From positions 1-64,000 of the forward strand of contig NZ_JAGKTL010000001.1 in NCBI RefSeq assembly GCF_017908595.1: a DNA stretch of 64,000 bases, given 5' to 3'. How positions within the stretch are numbered: the stretch's first letter is position 1; every line of letters begins with the position of its first letter. Position numbers and translations under genes: made by a program. Positions 39,205-49,039 of the stretch are shown here, piece after piece. This DNA is from Rhodothermus bifroesti (GTDB lineage: Bacteria > Bacteroidota > Rhodothermia > Rhodothermales > Rhodothermaceae). Under the pieces are notes generated by a model. It searched no databases. It worked only from the letters and a program-made list of their open reading frames with translations, and was not told the DNA's origin.

Positions 39205-40458
39205 TTAACGGGAGGTATACGTTAGCTCTTGATCCAAAAAAGGCTCTAATTCAATGAGCCGATGGTAGTATTCTCGAAGCGCTTCATAATAGCGCTGCTC
39301 GCTCTCTAAAACAAGGCGTTGTGCATCCAGCAGTTCGATCAGGCTAACTTCACCTATTCGGTAGCCCTGCTCGAGCCGTGCCAGAAGCTCGCGCGATCGG
39401 TCGCGCACTTGGCGGGCGTAGCGCTCCACAATGGTGCGAGCAGCATCGTAGCCATGCCAAGCGGCTTCAGCCCGCTGTTTGAGCCGCAGCTGGAGGTCGC
39501 GCCCTTCCCAGCGTCGCGCTTCATACTGTGCTCGGGCTTCGCGCACGCGTCCACTTGCGGATGGCAGAAACCCAAGGGGCAGCGAAAGCCCAACTTGAAA
39601 ACCTAAAAATCGATATCCATCCCCATAGTCCTGTGGATACAGGTCGAGCTGCAGCTTGGGCAAGATCGACGTGCGCGCCTGTCGCAGGTGAAAACGGGCT
39701 GCCTCGACCGCTGCCTGTTGGCTTCGCATCTCGGGTAGCTGTGCCAGCCGTGCTAATACGGCTTCCTGTGAGATCGTCACTGGGATATAGACGAGGGTAT
39801 CGGGAAAGACGACGTCGTAGCGCTGCGCCTCAGGATCTAGGCCGATGGCCCGAAACAGCTCATAGCGGGCCTGCACGAAGTCTCGAGCTGCAGCTTCTAG
39901 GCGCGACTGCGCATCGGCCAGCTGAATCTCGGTGCGCACCACTTCTAGTTCAGTGGCTAGCCCAGCAGCAAGGCGCGCTTGTGCAGCTTGACGTAGGCGC
40001 TCTAGCAAAACCACTTCTTCTTGGCGCAGATGAAGAAGCTCCTGGGCGTAAAGAACATCTGTATAGGCACGCTTAACCTCAGCGCGAATGCGTGCCTCTT
40101 CAGCCTCAAGCGCGGCCTGCCAGGCCTGCTGCTCACGCACTACTGTTTGCACGCGGTAGTATATCGTCAGGGGAAAGTCAAAGCGTTGCACGAGCGTCCA
40201 CCGCTGCTCAGCAAAGTGCTGGCCGCTTCCGATGCCCTCACGAAAAAAGTAGAGCTCTGGACTTTCGATGCCGTAAGCTTGCAGCTTGCGTCCCGAGAGT
40301 ACTTGCTTTTGGGCTCGCAAGGCTTCAAGCTGCGGATGTTGGGCAAGCGCCAAACTAAGGGCAGCCCGGATATCCAGCGTGTCCGGCACAGCGCTATAAG
40401 CGGCCGCATGGGCAACCGCGCTGAAAAGCATTCCAAGGCCAACGAACCAAACGCGCAT
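39205..40458 (-). CDS. czcC: Outer-membrane efflux protein (CzcC/TolC family)
   Basis: A 417-aa TolC-family channel. It has a signal peptide (MRVWFVGLGMLFSAVAHAA), long amphipathic helices with the paired repeats ALSLALAQHPQLEALRAQ and AVLARLAQLPEMRSQQAAV, and the C-terminal YRIGEVSLIELLDAQR motif typical of outer-membrane efflux proteins. The ATG at 40458 is chosen because the signal peptide starts there and it lies 8 bases after the czcA stop. It completes the tripartite pump with the RND and adaptor proteins upstream. Confidence 0.9.
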   Translation of the reverse strand: MRVWFVGLGMLFSAVAHAAAYSAVPDTLDIRAALSLALAQHPQLEALRAQKQVLSGRKLQAYGIESPELYFFREGIGSGQHFAEQRWTLVQRFDFPLTIYYRVQTVVREQQAWQAALEAEEARIRAEVKRAYTDVLYAQELLHLRQEEVVLLERLRQAAQARLAAGLATELEVVRTEIQLADAQSRLEAAARDFVQARYELFRAIGLDPEAQRYDVVFPDTLVYIPVTISQEAVLARLAQLPEMRSQQAAVEAARFHLRQARTSILPKLQLDLYPQDYGDGYRFLGFQVGLSLPLGFLPSASGRVREARAQYEARRWEGRDLQLRLKQRAEAAWHGYDAARTIVERYARQVRDRSRELLARLEQGYRIGEVSLIELLDAQRLVLESEQRYYEALREYYHRLIELEPFLDQELTYTSR

Positions 40459-40466
40459 CGTGCTTT

Positions 40467-43400
40467 TTAGGTTTGTGTACCCATTACGGTTGCGGCAGCT
40501 TGCCCGTCTCCTTCCCATTCGGGTTCTGGACCACGGGGCGGACGATCATCCCGCTCCAGCCAGTCGTACAGCACCGGAAGCACACGCAGTGTAAGTAGCG
40601 TAGCCGTAATCAGCCCTCCGATCACAACCGTGGCCAGCGGTCGCTGCACCTCAGCGCCCGGTCCGGTGCTCAGGGCCATAGGGACAAAACCCAGGCTGGC
40701 CACCAAGGCCGTCATCAGTACGGGACGCAGCCGGTCGGTGGCTCCCTGCACTACGGCCTCCCGCACCGACAAACCCTGCCTACGCAAGGCGTTCAGGTGT
40801 GCCACCAAGACCACGCCGTTAAGCACCGCTACGCCAAAAAGTGCAATAAAACCCACAGCAGCGGAAACAGACAGGTACATCCCCCGCAACCACAGCGCGA
40901 AAACACCCCCGGCCAGGGCCAACGGCAACACCGAGAGAATCATCATCGGATAGCGCATCTGGCCAAACATAAGGTAAAGCAACCCCACAATGATCAAAAG
41001 CGCCATCGGCACCGCAATGTAGAGGTGGCGCATCGCCCGTTGCTGGTTTTCAAACGCGCCACCATATTCTAGAAAAACGCCCGGCGGCAGCTGCACGTGC
41101 GTCTCAATAAGCTGCTGGAGACGCGACACGTACGTGCCAATGTCGATATCCTTGAGGTTAATCCCAATAACCAATCGACGCCAGCCATTTTCACGCGCAA
41201 TTTCCCGCGGGCCCTCTTCAGCCCGAATGTGGGCTACGCGGTGCAAGGGGATTGTACCTCCACCCGGAAGGCTTACGGGCGCCTCCAAAATAGCGGCAAA
41301 CGTGTTGCGATAGGCCTCTGGGAAGCGCACCACGATGTCAAACCGGCGCTGCCCCTCAAAAACCTGGCCCGCCGGCATGCCACCTAAGCCAGCCTCGATC
41401 ACTTGCTGCACGTCTTCGACGTTGAGCCCAAAGGCTGCTATTGCCTCGCGATCGATCTCGATATTGAGGTAGGGCTGACCAGAGAACTTCTCGACGTAAA
41501 AGTTATCGGTACCAGGCAAGGAAGGCAGCTGGTGGGCGATGCGCGTGGCAATGGCCATCAACGTATCGAGGTTTTCGCCATAAAGCTTTACAGCGATGTC
41601 GCTCCGGATGCCCGAGGTCAGCTCATCAACGCGCATTGCAATCGGCTGCGTAAAGTTGTAGGCCAAACCGGGCTCTGTCTCTAAAAAGGGACGGATTTGC
41701 TCAATGATTTTCTCCTTGGTGATACCGGGCCGCCACTCCTGGCGCGGTTTTAGGATGATCCACACGTCGGTCTGATGCACCCCCATCCAGTCATTGGCCA
41801 GATCACTGCGGCCGGTTTTGGGAACTACCGTCTGAATTTCTGGGATATGACGCACAAGCACTCCGGCTAGCCAGTTGGCTTTTTCGACCGAGCTTTCCAG
41901 CGTCGTGCTAGGCATGCGCACCTGCTCAATTAAAATGGAACCCTCATCCAGCTCGGGCAAAAATTCGGTCCCTAAGAAAGGCAGCAGCACCAAAGCGGCA
42001 CCAAAGACCAGCAGCGCTACTGCTAAAGTACTCTTGCGGCGCTGCAAGCTTTTTTCCAGGAAACGCTGGTAGCGTGGACGTAGCCATTCCATCACGTAAT
42101 TGCGCCGCAGACGCACCCCACGCCGAAACACCAGCGCTGCTACAGCCGGTACATAAACCAGCGCCAAAAGCAACGATCCCAACACTGCCGCAGCTACCGT
42201 AATGGCCATGGGGCGATACAGGATGCCTTCCATGCCCCGGAAGGTGGCAATGGGCACGTAGACCATCAAAATGATGAGCACACCAAAAAAGATTGGCCGG
42301 GCTACCTCGTGCGCGGCCTGCCGGAGCACAGCCAGCCGGCTACGGCCTTTATGTTCTCCCTCCAAACGATGCACCATGTTTTCCACCATCACTACCGAGC
42401 CGTCGACGATCATGCCAAAGTCGATCGCCCCTAGGCTCATCAGGTTGGCAGCTAGGCCAAAGGCCTTCATGCCAATAAAGGCAAACAGCATCGAAAGCGG
42501 AATAACAGAGGCCACAATGAGCGCACCCTTGATTTCCCCAAGCAATAGCAACAGCACGGCAATGACCAGAAACCCTCCTTTGATCAGGTTGTCCCTTATG
42601 GTGCCTGTGGTGCGCGCAATCAGGTCTGATTGGTCGTAGAACTTCTCGATACGGACCCCCTGAGGAAGCCTAGGGTTGATTTCGGCAATCTTTTCTTCCA
42701 CGCGCCGGATGACCTCACGCCCGCTTTCGCCGCGCAGCATCATCACAATGCCGGTCACGACTTCTCCGCGCCCATCTTGCGTTACAGCACCCTGCCGGAT
42801 TTGCTGGCCCAAGCGCACCTGGGCCACATCCTGAAGATAAACGGGCCGATCACCCCGACGGGCTACAATGATGCGCTCCAGGTCTGCAATGGTACGGATT
42901 TGCCCAAACCCCCGAATGATGTATTGCTCTTCGTTGTGCTCCAGGTAGTTTCCCCCAGAAACGCTGTTGTTTTGCTCGATAGCCTCAATGATGTCCCGAA
43001 GGCTTAAGCGAAGCGCCCGCAACTGCTCAGGGTTAACGATGACTTCGTATTGTTTAACAAATCCGCCAAAGCTGTTTACCTCAGTTACGCCTGGCACAGC
43101 CCGCAGCTGAGGAGCAATGACCCAGTCCTGGATTTCGCGCAGCTCAGTAAGCGAGTAGCCTTCGCCTCGAACAACGTACTGATAGATTTCTCCCAAGGCC
43201 GTAGAAATAGGTCCCAACTGAGGCGGTGATACGTCTGGCGGTAGCTGCGCACGCACGTCTTGAAGCCGTTGGGCGACCAGTTGGCGGGCAAAGTAGATGT
43301 CGGTGCCTTCTTCGAATTCGACTGTTACAGCTGAGAGGCCAAACTGACTAATGGAACGCACTTCTTTTACGTGCGGCAGGCCCGTCATGGCCGTTTCAAT

Positions 43401-43604
43401 AGGGAAGCTCACCAGCTGTTCTACATCGTAAGGCGAGTAACGCCCAGCTTTGGTAAGGATGAGGACCTGAACTGGGGTGACGTCTGGCAGGGAATTGATC
43501 GGGATGTGCTGCAAGGCCGTCAGCCCTCCAAAGGCCATGAGGCCTACCAGCGCTAGCACAACGAGTTTCTGTCGCAGGCTAAAATCGATCAGGCGGTGCA
43601 GCAT
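40467..43604 (-). CDS. czcA: Heavy-metal RND efflux pump (CzcA family)
   Basis: A 1045-aa HME-RND proton antiporter spanning the inner membrane with twelve helices and two large periplasmic loops. Helix 4 reads AIDFGMIVDGSVVMVEN: Asp395, Asp401 and Glu408 have the spacing of Asp402, Asp408 and Glu415 of CzcA, the proton-relay residues of the HME1 group that exports zinc, cobalt or cadmium. CusA-type silver/copper pumps lack this DFG pattern. GTEFLPELDEGS and the N-terminal FSLRQKLVVLALVGLMAFGG are also family hallmarks. Its start is 2 bases from the czcB stop. Substrate preference is inferred from the helix-4 motif. Confidence 0.94.
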   Translation of the reverse strand: MLHRLIDFSLRQKLVVLALVGLMAFGGLTALQHIPINSLPDVTPVQVLILTKAGRYSPYDVEQLVSFPIETAMTGLPHVKEVRSISQFGLSAVTVEFEEGTDIYFARQLVAQRLQDVRAQLPPDVSPPQLGPISTALGEIYQYVVRGEGYSLTELREIQDWVIAPQLRAVPGVTEVNSFGGFVKQYEVIVNPEQLRALRLSLRDIIEAIEQNNSVSGGNYLEHNEEQYIIRGFGQIRTIADLERIIVARRGDRPVYLQDVAQVRLGQQIRQGAVTQDGRGEVVTGIVMMLRGESGREVIRRVEEKIAEINPRLPQGVRIEKFYDQSDLIARTTGTIRDNLIKGGFLVIAVLLLLLGEIKGALIVASVIPLSMLFAFIGMKAFGLAANLMSLGAIDFGMIVDGSVVMVENMVHRLEGEHKGRSRLAVLRQAAHEVARPIFFGVLIILMVYVPIATFRGMEGILYRPMAITVAAAVLGSLLLALVYVPAVAALVFRRGVRLRRNYVMEWLRPRYQRFLEKSLQRRKSTLAVALLVFGAALVLLPFLGTEFLPELDEGSILIEQVRMPSTTLESSVEKANWLAGVLVRHIPEIQTVVPKTGRSDLANDWMGVHQTDVWIILKPRQEWRPGITKEKIIEQIRPFLETEPGLAYNFTQPIAMRVDELTSGIRSDIAVKLYGENLDTLMAIATRIAHQLPSLPGTDNFYVEKFSGQPYLNIEIDREAIAAFGLNVEDVQQVIEAGLGGMPAGQVFEGQRRFDIVVRFPEAYRNTFAAILEAPVSLPGGGTIPLHRVAHIRAEEGPREIARENGWRRLVIGINLKDIDIGTYVSRLQQLIETHVQLPPGVFLEYGGAFENQQRAMRHLYIAVPMALLIIVGLLYLMFGQMRYPMMILSVLPLALAGGVFALWLRGMYLSVSAAVGFIALFGVAVLNGVVLVAHLNALRRQGLSVREAVVQGATDRLRPVLMTALVASLGFVPMALSTGPGAEVQRPLATVVIGGLITATLLTLRVLPVLYDWLERDDRPPRGPEPEWEGDGQAAATVMGTQT

Positions 43605-43606
43605 GG

Positions 43607-44776
43607 CTATTCCTCGGCAAATTCGGCATAGCGCAGGAGTGCCTTAAGGCTAAAAACCGGCTCCACCACCACGGCTTCGCCTTGGCGGACCCCCGCTAAA
43701 AGAAGCACCTGGCGTTCGTCAATGCGCCACACGGTAACGGGTCGCACCTCATAGGTATCGGGCGTGTGCTGCACAAAAACAATCGCCTGCTGCCCGTCGT
43801 AAGCCAAAGCCTGCAGCGGCACCACATAGACCGGCTGAGGCGTTTGAAGCTGCAGCCGCAATCGCACGCTTTGTCCTGGCTTAGGCCATCCTTGCCGCGT
43901 GTCGGAGATAATATTGACCACAACGGCACGACTTTCGGGATCAAGTGCAGGGTTGATCGTATGCACCTGAGCCTGCAGCACTAGCGAATCGGGCATCTGC
44001 AAAACCAGCCTGACAGAGTCGCCTGGCTCCAGCCCAACAGCGTCTTCTGGCGCCAAGAAGCCGCGAATATGCACCCGCGTCGGATTCAAAATGCGCATGA
44101 GCTCCTGATGTGCGCTTACGGCCTGGCCCAGCTCGACTTGGCGCTGATCCACATAGCCATCGATCAGCGCGCGAATGGGCAAAAGCGGCCGCTCCTGTCG
44201 GCCCCACTGCTGCGCTTCTTCAGGGGTGATGCCTAGCGCACGCAGCCGCACCTCAGCAGCCATGCGCTGCGCCTGCGCACGCACGAAATCAGCTTCGGTC
44301 CGGTCCAGCGCGCTCTGCGGCGAGAGTGCTTGCGCTACCAGCTGCTTGAGCCGCGCAAGTTGGCGCTCTAGGTAGGCTTCTTCGGCCTGAGCTTCAAGGA
44401 AATCAGAAACCAGCTCAGCAAAAGAGAGGCTTTCGAGCTCCAAGAGCACCTGTCCCCGACGCACTGCTTCGCCTTCACGCACCTGGAGCCGTGCAACGCG
44501 GCCATCTATAGGACTGGCGACCTGAGCCATCAGGCCAGGTGCTGCATACACCTCCCCCGGAATAACCACCTCGTAATAGGCCCGCTGATAAACCACCGGC
44601 GCAACGCGCACCTGAAGCTGACGCTGCTGCTCAGCCGTAAGGCGCAAGACCCGTGGCGCAGCTGAATCGGCTACCGGGCGCACCGAAGCAGGCGCTTCTG
44701 TAGCTTTTGGCAATAATTGCTCAACCGGCGCCTGCTGACAAGCAGCTAAACTGACGAGTAGTATCCACCAACGCAT
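43607..44776 (-). CDS. czcB: RND periplasmic adaptor (CzcB family), probable lipoprotein
   Basis: A 389-aa membrane-fusion protein, first gene of the efflux operon. The N-terminus MRWWILLVSLAAC has a lipobox-like end with Cys13. The lipoyl-like domain (SPIDGRVARLQVREGEAVRRGQVL) is split by a helical hairpin (EAQAEEAYLERQLARLKQL) and followed by a beta-barrel segment (VRLVLQMPDSLVLQAQV) and membrane-proximal domain. It links CzcA to CzcC. The 142 bases to the divergent response-regulator gene contain a candidate operator. Confidence 0.92.
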   Translation of the reverse strand: MRWWILLVSLAACQQAPVEQLLPKATEAPASVRPVADSAAPRVLRLTAEQQRQLQVRVAPVVYQRAYYEVVIPGEVYAAPGLMAQVASPIDGRVARLQVREGEAVRRGQVLLELESLSFAELVSDFLEAQAEEAYLERQLARLKQLVAQALSPQSALDRTEADFVRAQAQRMAAEVRLRALGITPEEAQQWGRQERPLLPIRALIDGYVDQRQVELGQAVSAHQELMRILNPTRVHIRGFLAPEDAVGLEPGDSVRLVLQMPDSLVLQAQVHTINPALDPESRAVVVNIISDTRQGWPKPGQSVRLRLQLQTPQPVYVVPLQALAYDGQQAIVFVQHTPDTYEVRPVTVWRIDERQVLLLAGVRQGEAVVVEPVFSLKALLRYAEFAEE

Positions 44777-44834
44777 CGTTCATAAACCTTATGGCCAAGA
44801 TTGAATCGATCCCCCAACGACCTAAGTTCTAAGA

Positions 44835-44864
44835 AAATGATTAAAGCAGGCTTAGCTTTCATTT
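44835..44864. promoter_or_regulatory. Candidate operator between czcB and the response-regulator gene
   Basis: An imperfect inverted repeat, AAATG-3-AAAGC on the left and GCTTT-CATTT on the right around a 7-base centre, midway between the divergent starts. The outer AAATGA/TCATTT arms recall those of the E. coli CusR box. Binding by the adjacent response regulator is inference. Confidence 0.4.
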
Positions 44865-44918
44865 AGAGTAAGCAGCTTTAGCAGCGCTGGCGCGTAAAAA
44901 CAAGCAAAACTACAGCCC

Positions 44919-45620
44919 ATGGCTGCCCGTTTATTGGTCGTTGAAGATGAAGCCAAGCTGGCAAGTCTTCTCCGCCAAGGCCTAGAGGAAGAAGGGTATG
45001 CGGTCGACTGGGTGCTCACCGGCGAAGAAGCACTGGCACGTTTAGAACATTTCCCCCCAGCTTTAATGATCGTGGACGTACGTCTTCCTGGCATCGATGG
45101 GATTGAACTGTGCCGTCGCGTACGCAGCCGTTGGCCGGAGCTGCCCATCTTGGTGCTTACAGCACTCGACGGTGTAGAAGACCGCGTGCGCGGCCTGCGG
45201 GCTGGCGCCGATGATTACCTACCTAAGCCTTTTGCCTTCGAAGAGCTGCTGGCCCGCATCGAGGCCTTGCTGCGCCGCAGCCAGCGCCAAGCCCTACGCC
45301 AAGTGCTTCGCGACGGGCCTTTAACGCTCGATCTACAAGCCCGCACGGCAAGCTGCGGCACGCAGCCCTTGCATCTTACCCCTCGAGAATTTGACCTCCT
45401 AGCCTACTTGCTTCAGCACCCCCTCCAAGCACTAACGCGCGCGCAACTGTACCGCGAAGTCTGGCACGAAAACTTTGATCGGGGGACCAACCTGGTCGAA
45501 GTCTACATCAACTACTTACGGCAAAAGCTCAAAGCGGCAGGCTGCCCAGGACGTATCGCTACCGTCTGGGGCGTCGGGTACCGCTACGAACCGGGAGGGG
45601 CGACACGATGGAAACCCTAA
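44919..45620 (+). CDS. OmpR-family response regulator (CzcR/CusR-like)
   Basis: A 233-aa two-component regulator. The receiver domain has the acidic pocket (ED at 10-11), the phospho-acceptor Asp53 in IVDVRLPGIDG, and Lys in YLPKPF; the C-terminal winged helix contains LTPREFDLLAYLLQHP and TNLVEVYINYLRQKL, ending VWGVGYRYEP. It is divergent from czcBAC and overlaps the sensor kinase by 13 bases, which points to control of metal efflux. Confidence 0.93.
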   Translation: MAARLLVVEDEAKLASLLRQGLEEEGYAVDWVLTGEEALARLEHFPPALMIVDVRLPGIDGIELCRRVRSRWPELPILVLTALDGVEDRVRGLRAGADDYLPKPFAFEELLARIEALLRRSQRQALRQVLRDGPLTLDLQARTASCGTQPLHLTPREFDLLAYLLQHPLQALTRAQLYREVWHENFDRGTNLVEVYINYLRQKLKAAGCPGRIATVWGVGYRYEPGGATRWKP

Positions 45621-47068
45621 CCTATTTGCCTTCTTTTCGCAGGCGCTTGCTAAGAAAAAGCGGGGGCATCCTCGTTATGGCGCTGGGCCTGGCAGGACTA
45701 GCCGCTTGGCTCATGGCCTATGTCTGGATTAATCAGATGGCGCGCTTGCCCTTGCAAAACGAAGCCCAGCTGGTCGCCCACGCAATTGTACAGGGGGGCG
45801 AGCTGCAGATCGAGGCGTACTATTGGGATGAGCCCCACCATCGACTGCTTGAGCGGCATATCGATCCATTTTTTTTGCAGGTCTTTGACGCGAAGGGTCG
45901 GCTGCTCCGCCAATCGGACAATATTGCCCTTCTGGGTGCACCCTATCCCCAAACGCTGCTGCACCCGCCTGTTGCACAGGAGCCCTTCTGGCAGCCGCTA
46001 CGGACTTTTCGCATCGGCAGCCACACGCTCTACTACGTAGTTTATCCGCTCTACGACGCTCAGCAGCGCTACCTGGGTGCCCTGCAACTGGCCCGATTGG
46101 AGCCCGGTTTTTTAGCCCTCTATCGCCAAACAGCCCTTGGCATTGGCTTGATCTGGGCAGTGCTGTCTGGATTGACCCTGTTGCTCTTAGCCCTAAGCAG
46201 CCAGCGCGTGCTGGGCCCCCTACATCAACTCACCCAAGCTACAGCTGCGCTTTCGGCCGATCGGCTCCACGAGCCAATTCGGATTCAAGGCCCCTTAGAT
46301 CGAGAAACCGCTTTGCTACTTTCAGCCCTCAACGACCTATTGCGCCGTCTGCATGAGGCTTTCGACGAGCTTCGGCGCTTTACAGCCAATGCCTCCCATG
46401 AACTCAAAACCCCCCTGACTATTTTACGTGGACAAGCAGAGTTAGCCTTGCGACGCCCCCGCTCTGCAGAGCACTATCGCGAAACCCTTCACAACATACT
46501 GCGCCAAACGGAACACCTAACCACCCTTGTAGAGCACCTCCTACTGCTGAGTCGCCTAGACCAACCCGAAACACCATTTTCGTTTACGCCGGTTGACCTA
46601 TCGGCACTCGTAGCGCAAGAGCTTGAGCCGTTTCGGGCACGCGCTGCCGCTCGGGGAATCGCGCTGACCGCTGCTTTAGATCCGAAAGCCCAAACGATGG
46701 GGGTAGCCACACTGCTCAAGGAAGTGGTACGCAACGTGCTGGATAACGCCCTCAAATACACGCCGAAAGGCGCCATAGAGGTCACCGTGATGCGGTCTGG
46801 AACGCAAGTAGTCCTAGAAGTGCGCGACACAGGCGTGGGCATTCCTCCTGAAGCGTTGCCACACATTACAGAGCGCTTTTACCGCGTGCCTTCAACAGCG
46901 GCGGGCGTTGAGGGACACGGACTAGGCCTAGCGCTGGTAGCCCGCATCGTCACGCTCCACAACGGCGTGCTTGGGTTTGCTTCCCAAGTTGGCCAAGGCA
47001 CCACCGTTCGGGTAACGTTACCCGCTTTAGCGATTGCTATCCCAGACCCTCAGCCTATCGACACCTAA
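45608..47068 (+). CDS. Sensor histidine kinase (heavy-metal type)
   Basis: A 486-aa inner-membrane sensor. Two transmembrane helices (near residues 15-37 and 175-200) bracket a periplasmic domain of about 130 residues that probably senses metal. Then come a HAMP segment, the H-box ASHELKTPLTILRGQAELAL, the N-box VVRNVLDNALKYTP and G-boxes DTGVGIPPEAL and GHGLGLALVARIV. It partners the overlapping response regulator. The 3' end overlaps the convergent sugar dehydrogenase gene by 4 bases. Confidence 0.93.
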   Translation: METLTYLPSFRRRLLRKSGGILVMALGLAGLAAWLMAYVWINQMARLPLQNEAQLVAHAIVQGGELQIEAYYWDEPHHRLLERHIDPFFLQVFDAKGRLLRQSDNIALLGAPYPQTLLHPPVAQEPFWQPLRTFRIGSHTLYYVVYPLYDAQQRYLGALQLARLEPGFLALYRQTALGIGLIWAVLSGLTLLLLALSSQRVLGPLHQLTQATAALSADRLHEPIRIQGPLDRETALLLSALNDLLRRLHEAFDELRRFTANASHELKTPLTILRGQAELALRRPRSAEHYRETLHNILRQTEHLTTLVEHLLLLSRLDQPETPFSFTPVDLSALVAQELEPFRARAAARGIALTAALDPKAQTMGVATLLKEVVRNVLDNALKYTPKGAIEVTVMRSGTQVVLEVRDTGVGIPPEALPHITERFYRVPSTAAGVEGHGLGLALVARIVTLHNGVLGFASQVGQGTTVRVTLPALAIAIPDPQPIDT

Positions 47069-48351
47069 CTTCCCTGATACACTACACGCCAGATGCGGCC
47101 GCGTACCGAGTCGCTAATATAGAGCGCACCGTCAGGTCCAACAGCCAACCCCATGGGCCGATGCCGCGCTTCCCCTGTGCTCTGAATAGGCGTAGCCCCA
47201 GCAAACCCATCAGCAAACACTTCCCATGCACCAGAGGGCGTACCGTCAGGGTTCATGGGCTGAAAGACTACGTTATAGCCTGCTTGCGGCAGCGGCGCGC
47301 GGTTCCAGGAGCCATGAAAGGCGATAAAGGCACCGCTGCGGTAGCGTTCGGGAAACTGCGTACCGTTGTAAAAGATCAGGTCGTTAGGCGCCCAATGGGC
47401 AGGATAAGCCACCAGAGGATCCTCAAACTGTGCGCACCGCCCAACCGTTTGGCCGTCGCCGCCATACTCAGGCGCCAATACCTTTTTGTTTTGGATAGGG
47501 TCGTAGTAGCAGTAAGGCCAGCCAAAGTCATCCCCTTCATCTACCCGGAAAAATTCCTCAGCAGGCAAGTTGGCATTGTCCTCAGCGTCAAAGTACTCTG
47601 GCCAAAGCGTATTGAGCTGATCTCGGCCATGCTGGACGACATAGAGGGCGTTGGCCCATGGATTCCAAGCAATGGCTACCGCGTTGCGAATGCCCGTAGC
47701 ATAGCGAAGGCCGTCCTGCTGACGTTGGCCCGTCAGGTTAGCGCGAAAGCGCCAGATACCGCCGTACTGCTCAAGCAGTGGACAAGGATCCATGCCTGGA
47801 ACCCCACGTTGGCGATCACGCGACTGGCAAGCATTCGAGGGAGCGCCAATGTTGACATACACATAGCCGGCCTGGTCAAAAGCAAAGGTTTTGGCCGCAT
47901 GCTGTCCCCGCTCGGGCAATCCGCCAGCAACCAGTTCCGGCGGTCCTTGAGGCACCAGCTCGCCTTCAACAAGCCGATAGCGCAGCAACGCTGTATCTGG
48001 CGCAAAGTAGAGATACCCATTCCAAATGTCGATGCCGGTGCCTGGAACTTCACCAAAGTAAGCGATCACGTCGGCTCGACCATCACCCGTAGTATCGCGC
48101 AAGGCAGCAATGCCATGGCCATTTTTCAGCTCCATTAAGGCGACGTAAATGTCCCCATTGTCGCGCACAACAAGGTGCCGTGCCCGTCCTACCTCATCGG
48201 CCACAACTTGAGCGCAAAAACCGGCTGGCAGCGTAATACCTCCGTTGTCAGGATCACAGCCCAGAGCCTGATCATCAGCCGGAGCATGCTGCGCATTATG
48301 GCATCCCAAGAGGAGTCCTAAACATCCAGCAAGCAAAAAAACGCGGACCAT
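47065..48351 (-). CDS. PQQ-dependent sugar (sorbosone-type) dehydrogenase lipoprotein
   Basis: A 428-aa secreted beta-propeller of the glucose/sorbosone dehydrogenase family, which oxidises sugars with pyrroloquinoline quinone. It has a lipobox (LGLLLGC), IRNAVAIAWNPWANALYVVQHGRDQL, DDFGWPYCYYD, and the last blade GLAVGPDGALYISDSVRGRIWRV. Family members without proven PQQ use exist, so substrate and cofactor are inferred. It is monocistronic and convergent with the sensor kinase. Confidence 0.82.
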   Translation of the reverse strand: MVRVFLLAGCLGLLLGCHNAQHAPADDQALGCDPDNGGITLPAGFCAQVVADEVGRARHLVVRDNGDIYVALMELKNGHGIAALRDTTGDGRADVIAYFGEVPGTGIDIWNGYLYFAPDTALLRYRLVEGELVPQGPPELVAGGLPERGQHAAKTFAFDQAGYVYVNIGAPSNACQSRDRQRGVPGMDPCPLLEQYGGIWRFRANLTGQRQQDGLRYATGIRNAVAIAWNPWANALYVVQHGRDQLNTLWPEYFDAEDNANLPAEEFFRVDEGDDFGWPYCYYDPIQNKKVLAPEYGGDGQTVGRCAQFEDPLVAYPAHWAPNDLIFYNGTQFPERYRSGAFIAFHGSWNRAPLPQAGYNVVFQPMNPDGTPSGAWEVFADGFAGATPIQSTGEARHRPMGLAVGPDGALYISDSVRGRIWRVVYQGS

Positions 48352-48421
48352 TGCTCACTCCGTAAACTTACACTCCAGATGGCAGGTAAAAAAGTTTGCT
48401 TTTTGCCGCTCTAAAAAACGC

Positions 48422-49030
48422 ATGGCTACGGAAATATACAACACAACGCGCTTTTTTCTAGTGCTCACGCTGCTCTTAGGGGGATTAAGCTGCCGTACGC
48501 TGCGCGAATGGCAAGCATTGCGCCAGGTAGACTTTTACCTAGATCGCATTGACGAGGTCTATCTTGCGGGCATTAACCTCAGTACCATCCAGCATTACGA
48601 GGATCTAGAGGCAAGTCAAATCGCACAGCTCAGCCTGGCCCTAGCACAAGGAACCCTGCCACTACGCTTTCGGCTGTACGTTGTGGCTGTAAACCCGCGC
48701 GAAAATCGCGTTACAGCCCGCTTGGAGCGGTTAGAATGGACGTTGCGCCTGGACGAACGCCCCCTCCTGAGCGGGCTTATTGATCGAACCTATCGCCTCC
48801 CTCCAGGTGAACCCCAAAGCATTCCGGTAGACATCGAGCTAGACCTGCTCGATTTCTTTGAAAAAAATCTGCGTGACCTGGTCGAGCTAGCCCTGGCGCT
48901 AAGCGGTACCGAGGGCGTAACCAAACGGGTTAGCTTAACCGCCAAACCTTTTGTGCAAACCCCATTTGGCCCCTTGTCGTATCCGCAACCGATGCTTATC
49001 CTAAGTCGAGACGTGGGGACTACGCCGTAA
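48422..49030 (+). CDS. LEA14-like lipoprotein
   Basis: A 202-aa probable lipoprotein (signal TTRFFLVLTLLLGGLSC). The mature part alternates strand-rich segments with FRLYVVAVNPRENRVTARLERLEW and a conserved-type LPPGEPQSIPVDIELDL pattern, as in LEA type 2 immunoglobulin-like domains. Role unknown. It starts a same-direction run that continues to 55403, with a 9-base gap to the next gene. Confidence 0.65.
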   Translation: MATEIYNTTRFFLVLTLLLGGLSCRTLREWQALRQVDFYLDRIDEVYLAGINLSTIQHYEDLEASQIAQLSLALAQGTLPLRFRLYVVAVNPRENRVTARLERLEWTLRLDERPLLSGLIDRTYRLPPGEPQSIPVDIELDLLDFFEKNLRDLVELALALSGTEGVTKRVSLTAKPFVQTPFGPLSYPQPMLILSRDVGTTP

Positions 49031-49039
49031 GACGTATAC

